Shown: positions 1-11,722, counted from the stretch's first letter. The stretch is DNA of 64,000 bases from Setomelanomma holmii (GCA_010015745.1 ML978179.1:124001-188000), one strand, 5' to 3'. Numbers and translations are program-made. Notes: a model not told the origin generated them from the letters alone.

Positions 1-2
1 AG

Positions 3-3000
3 CCCCTCAGCAGATTTGGTCCAATTTATCAATTACTACCTTCGAAGCCGCAGAATCAGCCAGCATTTCAAAGTGCAGCATCGCCAAGAGCACCTGGCTC
101 ATTTACAGACAAAGAAGAACATCTCTTGATCTTTCTGAAGGAAGTCAAGAAGTTCAAATGGACGCTGATCACGACGGAATTCAACGAGGACTACCCAGGC
201 CGCTCATACACTATGCTTCAGTCTCGCTATAGCACGAAGCTCAACAAGAGAGACAGATCCCTAGATCCCGCAGTCCTTAAACTACCTGCACGATGGGCAA
301 ACGAGTCAGCTGTGGACTGGACTACTGTACATTCTGATAATCTAGGACCAAGGGAGCGTGTGGAAATCACATATCGGCCTCCATATGCCAGCATAGATCT
401 CGGAAGTACACCAAGACCTGCGCTACCTCGTCACATACCGGAATTGGACGAGTCATCAGGCGCCGAATCTGGTGCCCGTCAGCCACGTCCCCGACGTGCT
501 CCTCCAGTCAACTACAACGTTCGCAGACGAAACAGGCGTTTGGCAGATGGCACGCATGAGGATAACTTTGACGACGTCATATCGACTGGCTCTGTAGATA
601 AAGAGACATCCGTACGCTCAGAATGTCCGCCTGACGATTCCAGCCCCACCCGATTGAAGTTGCAGGTTGTGATCAACGAGCCTATGGCCATGCATTTCGA
701 TGCTGACGACGCCAAGATTGGATGGCTTGCGCAGCTCGACCCACACAACAAATCAAGTGAGAAGCTGCCTTACTTGACCTCATCACAGCGCCTCGCACTA
801 CGGCAGTCGCCTGTTGAATGGGCCTGGGATCAATTTTCAAGTCGTGAATGGCAGGGACTACTAGTTCATGTAGATTTTGGTCCCTCAGAACTTGCATGTA
901 TCCAGCGAGCTGTGTCCAAGATCCAGAGCATCCCACAAGAATCACGACTTGCGACGCAGCGTCGACACTTCCGGAGCATTTTGAAAGGACTGACGGCGTC
1001 CAAATTACTTCAATTAACCCATATCATTCAGCAACGACTCTACACTCGCAGCACATATAGCATCAAGGCCTTCCTGCAAGATGCACAGGCAGGGCAAATG
1101 GCGGACACTCCTCAGGTCTTGCGCTTATCGGCAGCCCGACCACAGCGGACCAACAATTCGACACAGAATGTCTCCGTCAATGCTCTGCTTCGTACAAGAG
1201 AGGCTGGTCTTTCATCACGACGAGGCTGGCAAACGGCTACCCGAGCCCTCACGTACCAGACAAGGAACAAAATCATGGACACCCTGGGGCCACTTTGTTC
1301 TTGGACAGGCGCATCGAGCGATATTAATGTCGTTGCCTGGTCCCCTGACGGCGAGACTTTCGCTGCTGGGGCTGTCGCAGTGACGGACGCAGACTCAATG
1401 CAGTATAACAGACGCAACAACCTCCTGTTCGGCAATCTTCATGAAACCTCTGTGCATGAACTTGCCGAGCACAGCGTTGATCGACCACGGACCGAGACTG
1501 GTGCGAACTCCACGCACGCCATGTATGTCTCTCAGGATCCTAAGCTGTATACCACAGTCACGTCAGTTGGCTTTTCACCTAGTGGCAAAATCATGTACTC
1601 AGCTGGTTACGACAAGTCCATCTGTGTATGGCATGTGGAACCCAACGGCGCCCAGCCTGCCTTAGGTGCGAAGCTAAAACACAAGAGTGAAGTAGAAATG
1701 ATGGTAGTCAACCGCCGGTTTGAAGGTACTCTAGCTACAGCGGCGCAATTGTCCAGTGGTAGTGCGATCAAGCTGCTCACACTCGACGAAGATGAGCCCG
1801 CCAAATTCAGCAAGCACAGTTTCAGATCTGAAAAAGCTGCATCGCGATCAGACCTTCGCATTCTTCCACAGGCACTCCAGTTCGAGCCTCGAAATGGTGG
1901 GCTTTTACTTGCAGGTTTCGGCGCCAATGCTCGACAGGACAGCGGATTTGACCTGACCGGCGATCTCTGCCTTTGGGACATTGAAACTCAGGTGCAAGTC
2001 CCCATCTATGGGTCCAACAAGAACGTCTTTGATGTCACTTTCAATCCTAATCAAAGGCATATGCCTCTGTTTGCTGCGGGCTGTGTTGCGTGGGGAAACG
2101 TCAATCGTGGCACACGGTCGGTTATCCGACTTTACGATGGCAAAGCCTCAGACAGATTTACTTGTCCCCTCGAGATCGAGTGCAAGGCCCTCGACATCAA
2201 CGACGTGACGTGGTGCCCGCACGATGAGCATCTGATAGCGACTGGATGCACAGATGGTCGAGTATACGTTTGGGACATGCGGCACTCTGATTGCCCATTG
2301 CGGACTCTGTCCCACGGAACGTCCTTGATGCCCCTTCAAGACGGCATCGCTCACGAGCGAACAGACACCGGTGTCCGATTCCTATCGTGGGGAGCTAATG
2401 GAACTCGATTGTACAGTGGCTCATCCGATGGCATTGTCAAGGTGTGGGATGTCACTCGCTCTGTGGAGGATACATTCATCAAGGATCTGGTCACTCTTGA
2501 CTCCGGAATCATGGCTGGCGCTTTTTCTGAGGATTATACCAAATTAGTTCTTGGCGAAGTGAACGGTTCAGTAAATGTGCTTGATGTCGGCAGAGAGGAC
2601 TACACGGCCAAAGACGCAGAGATACTTCGGTATTTTCCTTACGCATGCGCAGATTATGAGGACGACTCCGTCAATGGGGAAGTCTCTGCCCGAGATCCAG
2701 CTACGGACTCTGGCATCACAGAAGCGCGAGGACTACTGGAAAGCCAGCAATTGCAGCTTGCTCCCATGCGTGCGCTGCCTATCAAGCAGGTGGTACAAGG
2801 ACCATGTTATCAAGGACCATTCGACCAGAGCGTTGATGCGCCATACCTCCGGAAGCAAGCTCTGGAGTTCCAGCTAAGCATGGCCTCTCGACCTGGTCCA
2901 CAATGTGATATCACTGCTTGTAAAAATAGCACCTCCTTGGTCACGAGCGAGGAGGTTGGAGACTCAGGCCAAAGCATGGACCGCATACCGGATGAACTCC

Positions 3001-3422
3001 GATTGCAATGGACAGCAGTTGACACTACTGCACGCATCATTCCCGGCAAATCAAGATGCACGCATTGTGCTCGACCTGCTCGGCCATCGTTCGCTATTAA
3101 CGAGGACGAGTCCATTCTCTGCGAGCGATGCTCGTTCGCATGCTTCCGCTGTGGTGCTGTAAATCCTTTAGCTCCGGCGACAACTACACTAATATGCGAC
3201 GCGTGTGCAGGTGTATGGGAGATCGGCGCTTTGGGATACGAATGTGTTGAGCAGCCCGCCTTGAACGGAAGGCTAGATGTGCCAACGCTGCGGCGCTTCG
3301 GCAGAGACATGCTAGAAGACAGAATGGACGACGACTCAACAAGCTTCGGAGATGAGATGAATGCTTTGACGGACTACTACTTCTCACTTGCGATCGATCG
3401 GCCGGAGAGCCCACCGCTCTGA
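3..3422 (+). CDS. SANT/Myb-like, WD40-repeat and zinc-ribbon protein (5' partial)
   Basis: The frame is open from base 3 to the TGA at 3420-3422, so the true start lies upstream of the window. At about 99-240 the product carries a SANT/Myb-like segment (TDKEEHLLIFLKEV...W...RSYTMLQSRY). From about 1310 to 2620 there are several WD40 blades: SVGFSPSGKIMYSAGYDKSI then CVWHV near 1565-1640, VTWCPHDEHLIATG...VYVWDM near 2200-2280, and FLSWGANGTRLYSG...VKVWDV near 2375-2455. At about 3052-3215 a Cys-rich module (CTHC, CERC, CFRC, CDAC) looks like a zinc ribbon. WD40 propellers and SANT domains are protein-interaction modules, often in chromatin complexes, so a nuclear scaffold role is inference. 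No introns are needed in the visible part. I do not recognise a named orthologue. Confidence 0.85.
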   Translation, partial: PLSRFGPIYQLLPSKPQNQPAFQSAASPRAPGSFTDKEEHLLIFLKEVKKFKWTLITTEFNEDYPGRSYTMLQSRYSTKLNKRDRSLDPAVLKLPARWANESAVDWTTVHSDNLGPRERVEITYRPPYASIDLGSTPRPALPRHIPELDESSGAESGARQPRPRRAPPVNYNVRRRNRRLADGTHEDNFDDVISTGSVDKETSVRSECPPDDSSPTRLKLQVVINEPMAMHFDADDAKIGWLAQLDPHNKSSEKLPYLTSSQRLALRQSPVEWAWDQFSSREWQGLLVHVDFGPSELACIQRAVSKIQSIPQESRLATQRRHFRSILKGLTASKLLQLTHIIQQRLYTRSTYSIKAFLQDAQAGQMADTPQVLRLSAARPQRTNNSTQNVSVNALLRTREAGLSSRRGWQTATRALTYQTRNKIMDTLGPLCSWTGASSDINVVAWSPDGETFAAGAVAVTDADSMQYNRRNNLLFGNLHETSVHELAEHSVDRPRTETGANSTHAMYVSQDPKLYTTVTSVGFSPSGKIMYSAGYDKSICVWHVEPNGAQPALGAKLKHKSEVEMMVVNRRFEGTLATAAQLSSGSAIKLLTLDEDEPAKFSKHSFRSEKAASRSDLRILPQALQFEPRNGGLLLAGFGANARQDSGFDLTGDLCLWDIETQVQVPIYGSNKNVFDVTFNPNQRHMPLFAAGCVAWGNVNRGTRSVIRLYDGKASDRFTCPLEIECKALDINDVTWCPHDEHLIATGCTDGRVYVWDMRHSDCPLRTLSHGTSLMPLQDGIAHERTDTGVRFLSWGANGTRLYSGSSDGIVKVWDVTRSVEDTFIKDLVTLDSGIMAGAFSEDYTKLVLGEVNGSVNVLDVGREDYTAKDAEILRYFPYACADYEDDSVNGEVSARDPATDSGITEARGLLESQQLQLAPMRALPIKQVVQGPCYQGPFDQSVDAPYLRKQALEFQLSMASRPGPQCDITACKNSTSLVTSEEVGDSGQSMDRIPDELRLQWTAVDTTARIIPGKSRCTHCARPARPSFAINEDESILCERCSFACFRCGAVNPLAPATTTLICDACAGVWEIGALGYECVEQPALNGRLDVPTLRRFGRDMLEDRMDDDSTSFGDEMNALTDYYFSLAIDRPESPPL

Positions 3423-3523
3423 GCTGCGGACCAATGGTCTGAGAAGGAAACGTCGGGAACACCCAGGAGGGAACCACTTGAATTCACATGATCACGTCCA
3501 CGATGACCATACTGTGCGGGATG

Positions 3524-3550
3524 GCATTAGCATTAGCATTAGCATTAGCA
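3524..3550. repeat. GCATTA hexanucleotide repeat, about 4.5 copies
   Basis: GCATTA is repeated head to tail just after the stop of the WD40 gene, within its likely 3' UTR. Confidence 0.9.
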
Positions 3551-4072
3551 TCGCATTGGAGTGATTCTCAGGCGCGCCAGCGATTAAGCTGGGCAATTAG
3601 CATTTATACCCATATGGCGTTCTTCAACGAGAGTATTGATAATTTCACCACAACCCAATAGTCCACATGTACCATGCATACATGTTCGTACGTGCTATCA
3701 GCTACATGTAACCCACGTCGAAAGATAGTCTAGCTTGGAGTATAATGAACAACCAAAAAGACAAATCTCGGAATTGCATACGGACATGCTGAAGAACTTG
3801 TTTGAACATATACACATTCTTCCTGACCATTACTCCCAAACTCGACTTGACATCGATCGAAATCTTCGCGCGTCCTCAAGCATAGCTCCACCCAACCGAT
3901 AACCAAGAAAATTCAACACTCGACCTCGTATTACTCTTTGCTACGTTGTTATGCCACTCAACCGATGTCTTTTTTCTTTGAATGGTTGATAGCTGACAAT
4001 GAGGATATACATGTTCACAACGTCCGTTAACACAATAAACACAACTCACAATACAAAGAAACAAATACACAT

Positions 4073-4073
4073 C

Positions 4074-4156
<83 letters not shown>
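4073..4156. repeat. (CAA)n microsatellite, about 28 units
   Basis: An uninterrupted CAA/ACA trinucleotide run of about 84 bp. It makes all-Thr or all-Val open frames on the two strands, which are artefacts. Confidence 0.97.
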
Positions 4157-4157
<1 letters not shown>

Positions 4158-4725
4158 TCAATGCAGTGCGTGTTCTTGCCCCAACACATAAAACTCCTCC
4201 TCGTTTCATCTTTCCACCCCACTAGTTCTGCCTCGAACACCACGCATGAAGCTTGGGAGCGTGTGAGACGCTGACAAGCCAGGGCTACTGTGTCAGCATT
4301 CCAGCCGCGGTGGTGGCGGTGTGTTGCGCAACGGTGGTCGACGTCTCTGGCGAGAAGGCGTGATCATATCATGATGCTCTGGCTGATAAAGTAAGATAGT
4401 TGTTACACCTCCATTCCAGAACGACTTCCGCATGCATGATATCTATAATGATGATGCGGCTTATGCTGTTCCTGAAACTTGGGTTCGTTCACGGGTTCCC
4501 ATCACGTACCCATGATGGCTTTCTTATCAGTCGATGAAGCGGCGACCAGGCGCCAAAGCTAATGCTCAAAGCGGGATGTCGTTTACATTGAAGTTGAATG
4601 CAGCAGGTCACGTGCAGTAGTTGTAATGATGAGAAGATACTTGAAACACGCTTCATTACGATAAGACGGCATCCCTGCTTTGCCTGTACCGATCGACTCT
4701 ATGGCAATCTCTGTACTTGAAAAGC

Positions 4726-6745
4726 TCAAGGTAGATCCGTCAACTTCTCTATGACGGTAAATCGTGCCTTCGATTCGTCTGACAGCGGCGCGTTGCCAGG
4801 GCGATCAACGACGATAGCGTACACGTTTGCTTCGGTCGCAGCTTCGGCCTCTGGGGAGCAACAGTCAGCAATGCTTGCGTTGATGACGCAGTAAGACGGT
4901 GAACTGAGTGAATATGTGGGGTCAGGGTATTGAAGCGTAATTTGAAGGGTAGTGAGTGTTTCGGGTGTTCGGTTGAGGTCCAAGGGTGTGGAAACGTTTG
5001 GGTTCGGCGTAATGTTGTGGGGCAGAATTTAGAGGTGATGGATAATTTGTACTAGAGTTTGATAGGGGGTTCGGTGGATGCGACATGACGTGACGGGTGG
5101 GTATGCTATTTGTGGTGTTTGATGTACACGCATGTACCTTCGCAAGAGACGCCTGAACTTACCTTTGACGTTATCAGTCAGAAACGTGACCTTCGACACA
5201 TCTTTACCAAGCTCGCGACAGATCTTCTCATATGAAGTCTTTTCGAGCTTTGGGCCCGCATTCACAGTATCGTAGTGCGCCGAGAAGAGGCCTTTGATGT
5301 CTCTAGTCGATGAACCGTCTCGGACGTATGAGAAGAACTGCAACTGGGCCTGCACGCTGCCTGAAGAGAAGATTGCGAGCGTCTTGCCAGTAGCTTTCCA
5401 TTGCTCTAGAGTTGGAACGACATCGTCGAAGAGCGGAGTCTTGAGATCACCTTCGCGGAACCCTGTTGTCCATAGATGCCCTGCGGATAGTGTTAGTGAG
5501 GTATGTTAGTGGTAATACGTCAAGCTGGTATCATGTATTAACTAGAGCCCTTCAACCATGATGAACTCGTCGCACGTAGAACAGTGGAGACGCAGTCCGC
5601 ATGGCTCCAGTGAACGACTTTGGCGCTATCAGCTCGCTGTGAGCGATGGTGGATACCACCAATGAAGCAGTGCCGGGCATGGTTTCCACCGAATGAGCCG
5701 TCGACAATCTTGACTAAGAAAATAGAGCAGCGCGCCGTCGGCGTTTCCCTTCGGCGACGATCCTTGGACCCCATAAGTTGTGCGACAAGACACAGGAACG
5801 AAATGCTGGAAACGGTGGCCTGAGGAATAAATCGGACCCACCTTGGAGCTGCTTGAGATACACAGCTTTTACATCTCGACGCGTCAAATCTTCTACATGG
5901 GCAATTAGAGCTTCAGCGTTTTGCCTGGTGTCTGCTGGGAAGCCCGCGACGAGTTGCTGGAAGTCCGGATCGCCCCACGAATCGCGTGCTAGCCTCGTGA
6001 GACGGTCAAGTGCGTACGGGTACTGCGGCTATCGTGAGCTGCAAGTCGCAGAAAGGGGACAAACCCCTAGCATGCGTCGCGTGACAGGTAATGGAAGCGC
6101 AAAGTTGGCCATAGAATCGAGCGCTGATTTCAGGACCGAACATCCCATCGCAGAGAAGAAGACGCGAGTGGCTTCATGACTGCCGGGTGTCACCAGGCTG
6201 AGAATACGGCCCGCGTGGTTCTCGACTGATCTTGGTGGCGATGATCATGCTCCGAGTGCGGGGAATGCGCAACCTCGAGACGACGAAGACGTGATTTGAC
6301 GTGAATGGAGAGCTTGACACAAAGCAGCGCTTACCATGACATCCTTGACAAAGGAAATGCTGGAGATAGTGCCCTCTGTGGAAAGAAAAAGAAGCTGTCA
6401 GCATGGTGTCCTTGTAACGGTTGCAGGCCCCGAAAGCGCAATTGAGACATGTGGATGGCTGGAGTCGCAGTGGCGTAAGCAGAATCTGGGGTAGCAAGCG
6501 CCCGGGAAAGCGCAGCAACACAACGCGAGCCAGAACCGCTTGGTTGTGGTCCATTGTCTGCTGTGGCCAGCGAACCCAAAAACTGCATGCATCGCAGAGG
6601 TTGGTGGAGGCTGGTTGCAGTCGGGAGGAGCCCAGCAGCGCGTATTGATGGAGGACTCGAGAGTCGCAGGTGCAGACTTACCAATGTCAAGCAGCACAAC
6701 CTCAGATGCCCTCCATCGCTCGATATTGAGAGACGCGGCACACAT
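4726..6745 (-). CDS. UTR4: Enolase-phosphatase E1 (methionine salvage)
   Basis: Spliced model on the minus strand: 6682-6745, 6335-6375, 5842-6022, 5163-5480, 4726-4850, giving 242 aa, close to the usual ~230-260 for the family. The HAD-type bifunctional enzyme enolises and dephosphorylates 2,3-diketo-5-methylthiopentyl-1-phosphate in the methionine salvage pathway in the cytosol. Motif I is VVLLDIEGT, split between exons 1 and 2. ISFVKDV and YPYALDRL follow. Exon 3 ends VYLKQLQ and exon 4 opens GHLWTTGFREGDLKTPLF. Motif II is FSSGSVQAQLQFF and the last conserved block is TFLTDNVKE, joining exons 4 and 5. The C-terminus has VDRPGNAPL. The ATG at 6745 gives the normal short N-terminus; more upstream in-frame ATGs exist. 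All four introns are long (306, 312, 361, 312 bp), unlike the rest of the window. UTR4 is the yeast name. Confidence 0.92.
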
Positions 6746-9700
6746 GTTGTTGATTCTTTGTTGAGTTGTGAGCGGTGAGGGGCGGTGTAGCAATGAAATT
6801 TCAGATGCTGTTATGGTGGTGTGCTTGAGAACGTCGCGATTGGTGCAAATTCTGCGAAACAAGAACATCAAAAGGTAGCGGTGTAGTCAGTACTGTAGGG
6901 GAGTGCACAGTCGGCAGCAGCAACAGAGGAGCTGTCGAATGGGATGTGGCCTTGTGTAGGCGTGTGTATAAGGAAGAAAATTTTTCTCTGTTGACAAAGC
7001 ACGATGCGCATGCTGGTTTGTCGCAAGATGCAAACAACACGATTCCAGTACACGATTGCACCTTCCGTCCAGCAGGTCCTTGCCAATGCACCCATAACAG
7101 AGACTTTGCTATAATCTGGGACACTCACCGATCGCACTGGACCCATCCACTCCACTGTGTGAGTGCGCTGTCAGTGTTGAGCGTTTGAGATGCGTATAAC
7201 TTATAGGATTCTGATATTCACAAGTATGATACCCACTTTCCGCTGCGTCGCGGATGGTATCCGCAGGCCCACATGAGATATATCCACTGCCATGAGGGCA
7301 GCATGGGGTTATCGTAGATTTCTTGACGCGCTCATAGGCTGCAGGGTCGTCCAAATAGGTGTGTTGTTCTCGACAGTTTGTTGTCGGTCCACACCGCTGC
7401 CAGGAATTCAGGGACAAGTGGGTACAACAGTCCAACACGGCAAAGCCTGGCCGTCTGTTACCTGCAGTAGTCGCTCTGGAGGCCATCGAGTACCTGTCAA
7501 GCACGCTTCTGTGGTGGCAAAGTGTCTTCAGTCATGCAGGCCAGCTGCAGTCTACTGCGCGTCCCTTTTTAGAGCGCAGTCGCGAGCTTACTACGGGCCT
7601 GGGCAGCCACTTCGGACGCTCCAGGCTCTCCGTAGCCGGACAACAAACAGCAGGAAGAGGCAGGCGGATAGTGAGGGTGCAACCATTCGCGCAAGGCTGT
7701 CTACACCGACTTTGTTTCATCTCCACGACATGCATGGCAACTACTGCCCTGAGGACACGATGCGGCAGTTGGGAGCTTGCAACGAGGGTTGAGCATGAGC
7801 GTTCCCCAGATTCTTAGTCCGTAGCCGCTACCCGCCCGACCGTGCTCGAGGACACAGGCGTACCAAAGGGCAGCGCCGAGCGCCAACTCTAAACAGCTGT
7901 CATGCTGGATCGGGGCGCGCTCCCCCTGAGGCGTACAGCACCGGGAGGAGTCGCTCGCAACGCCGATAGCAGCGCACGATGCCGGACGCCAGCCTGGTGG
8001 GCAAGTGGCAAGCATCTCGATAGATTAATGATAATGGTTCTGTGGGAGCAGGTCGTGGTGGAGGGTGGGCGCTGCGCACGGCGGCCAATAGAAGCCACCG
8101 TGGCAGCTTGTCGTGCGAGCGCTCGCCAGGCAGCGTGTTGTGCAAAGGCCGGCTGACGTGCCTCTCTGCTGATCGAGGCCGGGGCCAGCGGCTAGACCTA
8201 TGTTGGCAGAGGCACAGCATCGGTCAGCGCCATCATTGTGAAGCAGGGAGCTTGTTTCAGTGGGCAGGTCTTGGTCATATCGCGATGCTGCTGCAGTGAA
8301 GGCAGCGTGCCATTGATGACTGCGAACCATTGATGCAGACTCGGTGCTCGCCATAATGGATCTCAATGAGTGCACTCCGAGCGGGCCGGATGATGCAAGC
8401 TGCACAAGCAAGGCGGACAAATGTGACGAGCTCACAGAACCTGCTGGAAATGTGGTCCCGCCGCTTTAGTGCCGCTGTCGTGGCTTGCATCACACGCGCA
8501 GGGATTCGTGGCCGTCTTGTCTTGGAATGGCGCGCTAATGGCGAGCAGATGGCATGCGATGGTGAATTGAGCGCAGGGGTCACAAGAGCGGTTAGCGTGT
8601 GTGACACCGCCTTCCGCTGCTTTGTTGGCCAGCCTGTCTGCGGCCAGGTGCGAGAGCGCAAGTATCATATACCACAGCCCGCCCTCCTGATCCGCTCTCA
8701 CCACCACACCAACCGTTCAGATGCCGCCATAACACACACCGAACCTTTGCCTTCCTTCGTCGTTGTCCGCAAGCTCAGCGTTGCCTCTCCTCATCACCAC
8801 CCACCTACGCACCTTCCTCTGCTGCCCTAATACCTGCCGCATTCCACTCGTTCCTTCCGCAACCGCCGCTGCTGAGCCGACAACAACACTCGCCATCTCT
8901 CGCCGGCTCACGCTTCGCTCCACCACCACGCTCCACGCCAATCTGCTCCGCCATCTAGACCCGCACGCCGGTCATTGATTTGATGTGATATCGAGAGCTC
9001 GCTGCTGGCCACCATCCGATACTATTCCGACAGCTAGCTAGCCTCGTGATTGCTTACTCCCCGCATCACCTCCCACCCCCACCTGCGCCGCACCAGCTTC
9101 GTGGAACGGACGTTTGATATCCTACTGATCACTCGTCTATTCCAGCGAAAGCCTGCCAATTCCAGCATCTCGCCGCACCTCGAGTCATCGCTGTCCTCCT
9201 CGAGTCCGTGCACCTGACTCACCCGACAAGCGTCATCAGACGTCAACCTCCATTTGCCCCAACGGTCCTCCACGTGTTACGAGTTTCCTCCCTTTACGCA
9301 GCGAACCCTCCACTCGGCCTTGTACGACGCCGCACGACACGCCCGCTTCGATTGCTCGTTGACCCGGGCTATCTATACGCAATTAATACCGCCCAATGAG
9401 AACCACACTCTCTTGATCTTTCCTTGTCTTTTCAGTCGACGGAACCCACCCTGTGCATATCACCGACGACTCGCGTTGCTTTCAGTACTTTCGGAGCGGC
9501 CTACTGCAGCCTGCAGCCTGTTTACTTGACGACATTGGTCCGTGCTTTCATACCATCCCGGATCGGACAACAACATAACCATTTTATTGCTATCTTCCAC
9601 TTCTGACTGCCAAAAGTCTGATAGAACATCGCTTTTGGGTCGACTTCCGTCACCCATTTTTGATTACCACTTCGAGCTTGACTTTTCGGTGTTTACATTC

Positions 9701-9802
9701 GGTCGGTGAGCTGCTTCACCGTCACCTTCACCAGCGATCAGCCACCGGTAGACCTCGAGTTCTCCTGTGCCGCTACCCCGTCAACTTCCATCCATCGTCT
9801 CT
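6746..9802. other. Long intergenic and leader region upstream of two divergent genes
   Basis: Lies between the starts of the E1 gene (-) and the Ran1-like kinase (+). From about 8660 to 9800 the + strand is strongly C/T-rich with many CCACC and CTTCC blocks, typical of a fungal promoter plus a long 5' leader for the kinase. Several 70-166 codon frames overlap on both strands without family-like sequence. I see no gene, tRNA or transposon. Confidence 0.5.
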
Positions 9803-11722
9803 ATGGAGTGCATGCGCAATCAGCTTTACGAAGGCGTTGTGCTCAATGGACGATACGAAACCATCTCTCCTCTCAATCATGGCTCTTTTGGCATGGTCTT
9901 CCAGGCCAAGGACCTTGTAACTGGCGATAACGTTGCCATCAAGGTCATTACCAAGAGCACTGCCGCTATTAATTGCCCCTCCGCCTTCGCTGTCGACGAG
10001 CGCTCCGAGGAACTCGGCGTTCACCTGCGTCTTGGTTCTCACGACAACGTCGTCAACCTAGTGCAGTCCTTCGAGAGCCAGAACCACATCTACCTAGTCT
10101 TGGAGTTCTGTTCCAATGGCGATCTCTACGAGGCCATTCGATTCGACAAGGGCCCTCTTGAGACTGAGCACGTTCGCGACTTCATGATGCAGCTTGTCAA
10201 CGCCGTCGAGTTCGTCCACTCTAAGGGCATCTACCACCGCGACATCAAGCCCGAGAACATATTTCTCACCCAGTCCGGCTCGATGAAGCTGGGTGACTTT
10301 GGTCTTGCAACCACCGACTCCTGGTCCTGGGAGGTCGCCGTTGGCAGCGATCGGTACATGGCTCCCGAGCAGTACGATCCTTCCAACGCCGGCTACTCCA
10401 CCGCCAAGGCAGACATCTGGGCTATTGGTATTGTGCTGCTGAACGTTCTGTTCCAGCGCAACCCGTTCGCAGTCCCGGCGACTTCGGATCCTTTATACGC
10501 CGACTTCGCTTGCGACCGTCAGAGCCTCTTCGACGTCTTCCCGAACATGTCGCAGGATACCTTCGAGGTCATCCGACACTGCCTTGCCATCGACCCAGAG
10601 AAGCGTAGCCTCACTGCAGTCAAGGCCGCTCTTGCTCGTGCCATCGCCTTCACCACCGATGACGAGAGCCTCGATGAGTTCTGCACGGAGGAACGCGATG
10701 TTGTTGCTGTCGGTGCCAATCGCGAGCCACTCAGGACACCCTCCATCAGCACGCCTCAGCTCGAGAATGGTGGTGCCTTCCCGTGGGCCAAGGCTCTTGC
10801 CATGTCTCCGCCTCAACCCATCCGTCAGCTCTCTGCTATCCCGGACACTGAGATCTACACGGATGATGTGTACCCTGGCTACTCTTACGCCGTTAAGCCA
10901 GACACTGCGTCTACTGTGTCTTTCGTCGACTCGGGCTTGGGCCTGTCTTTCAAGTCGTCCAACGTGCAGCCGGAGTCGCGCAATGTCACGCGTTCTCGCC
11001 CCATGCCCATCTCTGGTTCTCTCCCAGCCAAGCCTTACAGCAGCATGTCTTCTGTTTTCGGCAAGAAGCGCGATGTCTTCTCCAAGAGCTGGAGCGACCT
11101 TTGGGACGAGGAAGATGACGATGCGCAGTTCATTGCCGAGCTCGAGAACAGCTACACCCCAATGGCTGCTGAGAAGCAAGTCAAGAAGGTCGTATCCGAG
11201 GCTGGCTCTGGCGTCTCTACTCCTCGTGGCGGTCTGACTGAACTGAAGAACCCCGCCATGATCCACAACAGCAGGAGCCGCTCGCCCAAGAATCGCCGCG
11301 TGGTCGAGCACGTCAGCGAGAATACGGGTTTCGTCTTTGAGGAACACTCTACTCGACACTCGCCCCCTTTCAAGCGTTCCGCCGCTGACAAGTGGGCGGC
11401 CCTTGGTGACCGGCGTCGAAGCCCTGCGGTGCACGCACAGCCGCAGACTCCTTCCAAACCTATCAAGTCTCCCAAGCAAGCTCAATCCCTACCGAACCCC
11501 GCCAGGAAGCGGAGCAAGACGGGAACTTGGAGACGACCAGTCCACTGGGGCCCAAGCCAGCCTGAAAATCAAGTCAAGACCCCCACTCATGCTGTCAAGA
11601 CTCCGACTCACGCTAGCTGGGAACAGAAAGTTGACAACTGGTACAAGAGCAAAGACTGGCGCCAACACTCCAGTCAAGTTCAGGCGAATGACGACATTGG
11701 CGATCTTGAGTGGGTGTGGTAG
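9803..11722 (+). CDS. Ran1/Ksp1-type serine/threonine protein kinase
   Basis: Intronless, 639 aa from the ATG at 9803; an in-frame ATG at 9767 would add 12 residues, but the later start gives the usual N-terminus running straight into the kinase domain. The glycine loop is LNHGSFGMVFQAKD, the lysine is in VAIKVITK, the catalytic loop is YHRDIKPENIFLT, followed by LGDFGLATTDSWSWE, and GSDRYMAPEQYD is the activation segment and APE motif. HRDxKPENIFLTQ with GSDRYMAPEQ is characteristic of the fission-yeast Ran1/Pat1 and budding-yeast Ksp1 group, kinases that control meiotic entry, nutrient signalling and autophagy. The C-terminal half (after about residue 300) is a disordered Ser/Pro-rich tail with KTPTHAVKTPTHA duplicated near the end. 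The exact orthologue cannot be set from sequence alone. Confidence 0.9.
   Translation: MECMRNQLYEGVVLNGRYETISPLNHGSFGMVFQAKDLVTGDNVAIKVITKSTAAINCPSAFAVDERSEELGVHLRLGSHDNVVNLVQSFESQNHIYLVLEFCSNGDLYEAIRFDKGPLETEHVRDFMMQLVNAVEFVHSKGIYHRDIKPENIFLTQSGSMKLGDFGLATTDSWSWEVAVGSDRYMAPEQYDPSNAGYSTAKADIWAIGIVLLNVLFQRNPFAVPATSDPLYADFACDRQSLFDVFPNMSQDTFEVIRHCLAIDPEKRSLTAVKAALARAIAFTTDDESLDEFCTEERDVVAVGANREPLRTPSISTPQLENGGAFPWAKALAMSPPQPIRQLSAIPDTEIYTDDVYPGYSYAVKPDTASTVSFVDSGLGLSFKSSNVQPESRNVTRSRPMPISGSLPAKPYSSMSSVFGKKRDVFSKSWSDLWDEEDDDAQFIAELENSYTPMAAEKQVKKVVSEAGSGVSTPRGGLTELKNPAMIHNSRSRSPKNRRVVEHVSENTGFVFEEHSTRHSPPFKRSAADKWAALGDRRRSPAVHAQPQTPSKPIKSPKQAQSLPNPARKRSKTGTWRRPVHWGPSQPENQVKTPTHAVKTPTHASWEQKVDNWYKSKDWRQHSSQVQANDDIGDLEWVW

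Larger units (their letters stand above)
3423..4725. other. Intergenic between convergent genes
   Basis: Between the 3' ends of the WD40 gene and the E1 gene. It holds a short GCATTA hexamer repeat and a long CAA microsatellite (listed separately). The Thr- or Val-only frames across the microsatellite are not genes. Nothing else coding is visible. Confidence 0.6.

Noticed and set aside
3999..4274. Poly-Thr and poly-Val open frames
   Set aside because: Created by the CAA microsatellite on both strands; no other coding features.
4851..6681. E1 introns as copies of one introner element
   Set aside because: By eye, no shared sequence between the four introns beyond splice sites; left only as a question on size.
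7292..7817. Overlapping 152-166 codon + frames upstream of the kinase
   Set aside because: Two frames overlap over most of their length with random-looking composition and no family resemblance.
10493..11485. 330-codon minus-strand ORF
   Set aside because: Antisense shadow of the Ran1-like kinase gene, whose + frame has clear kinase motifs.
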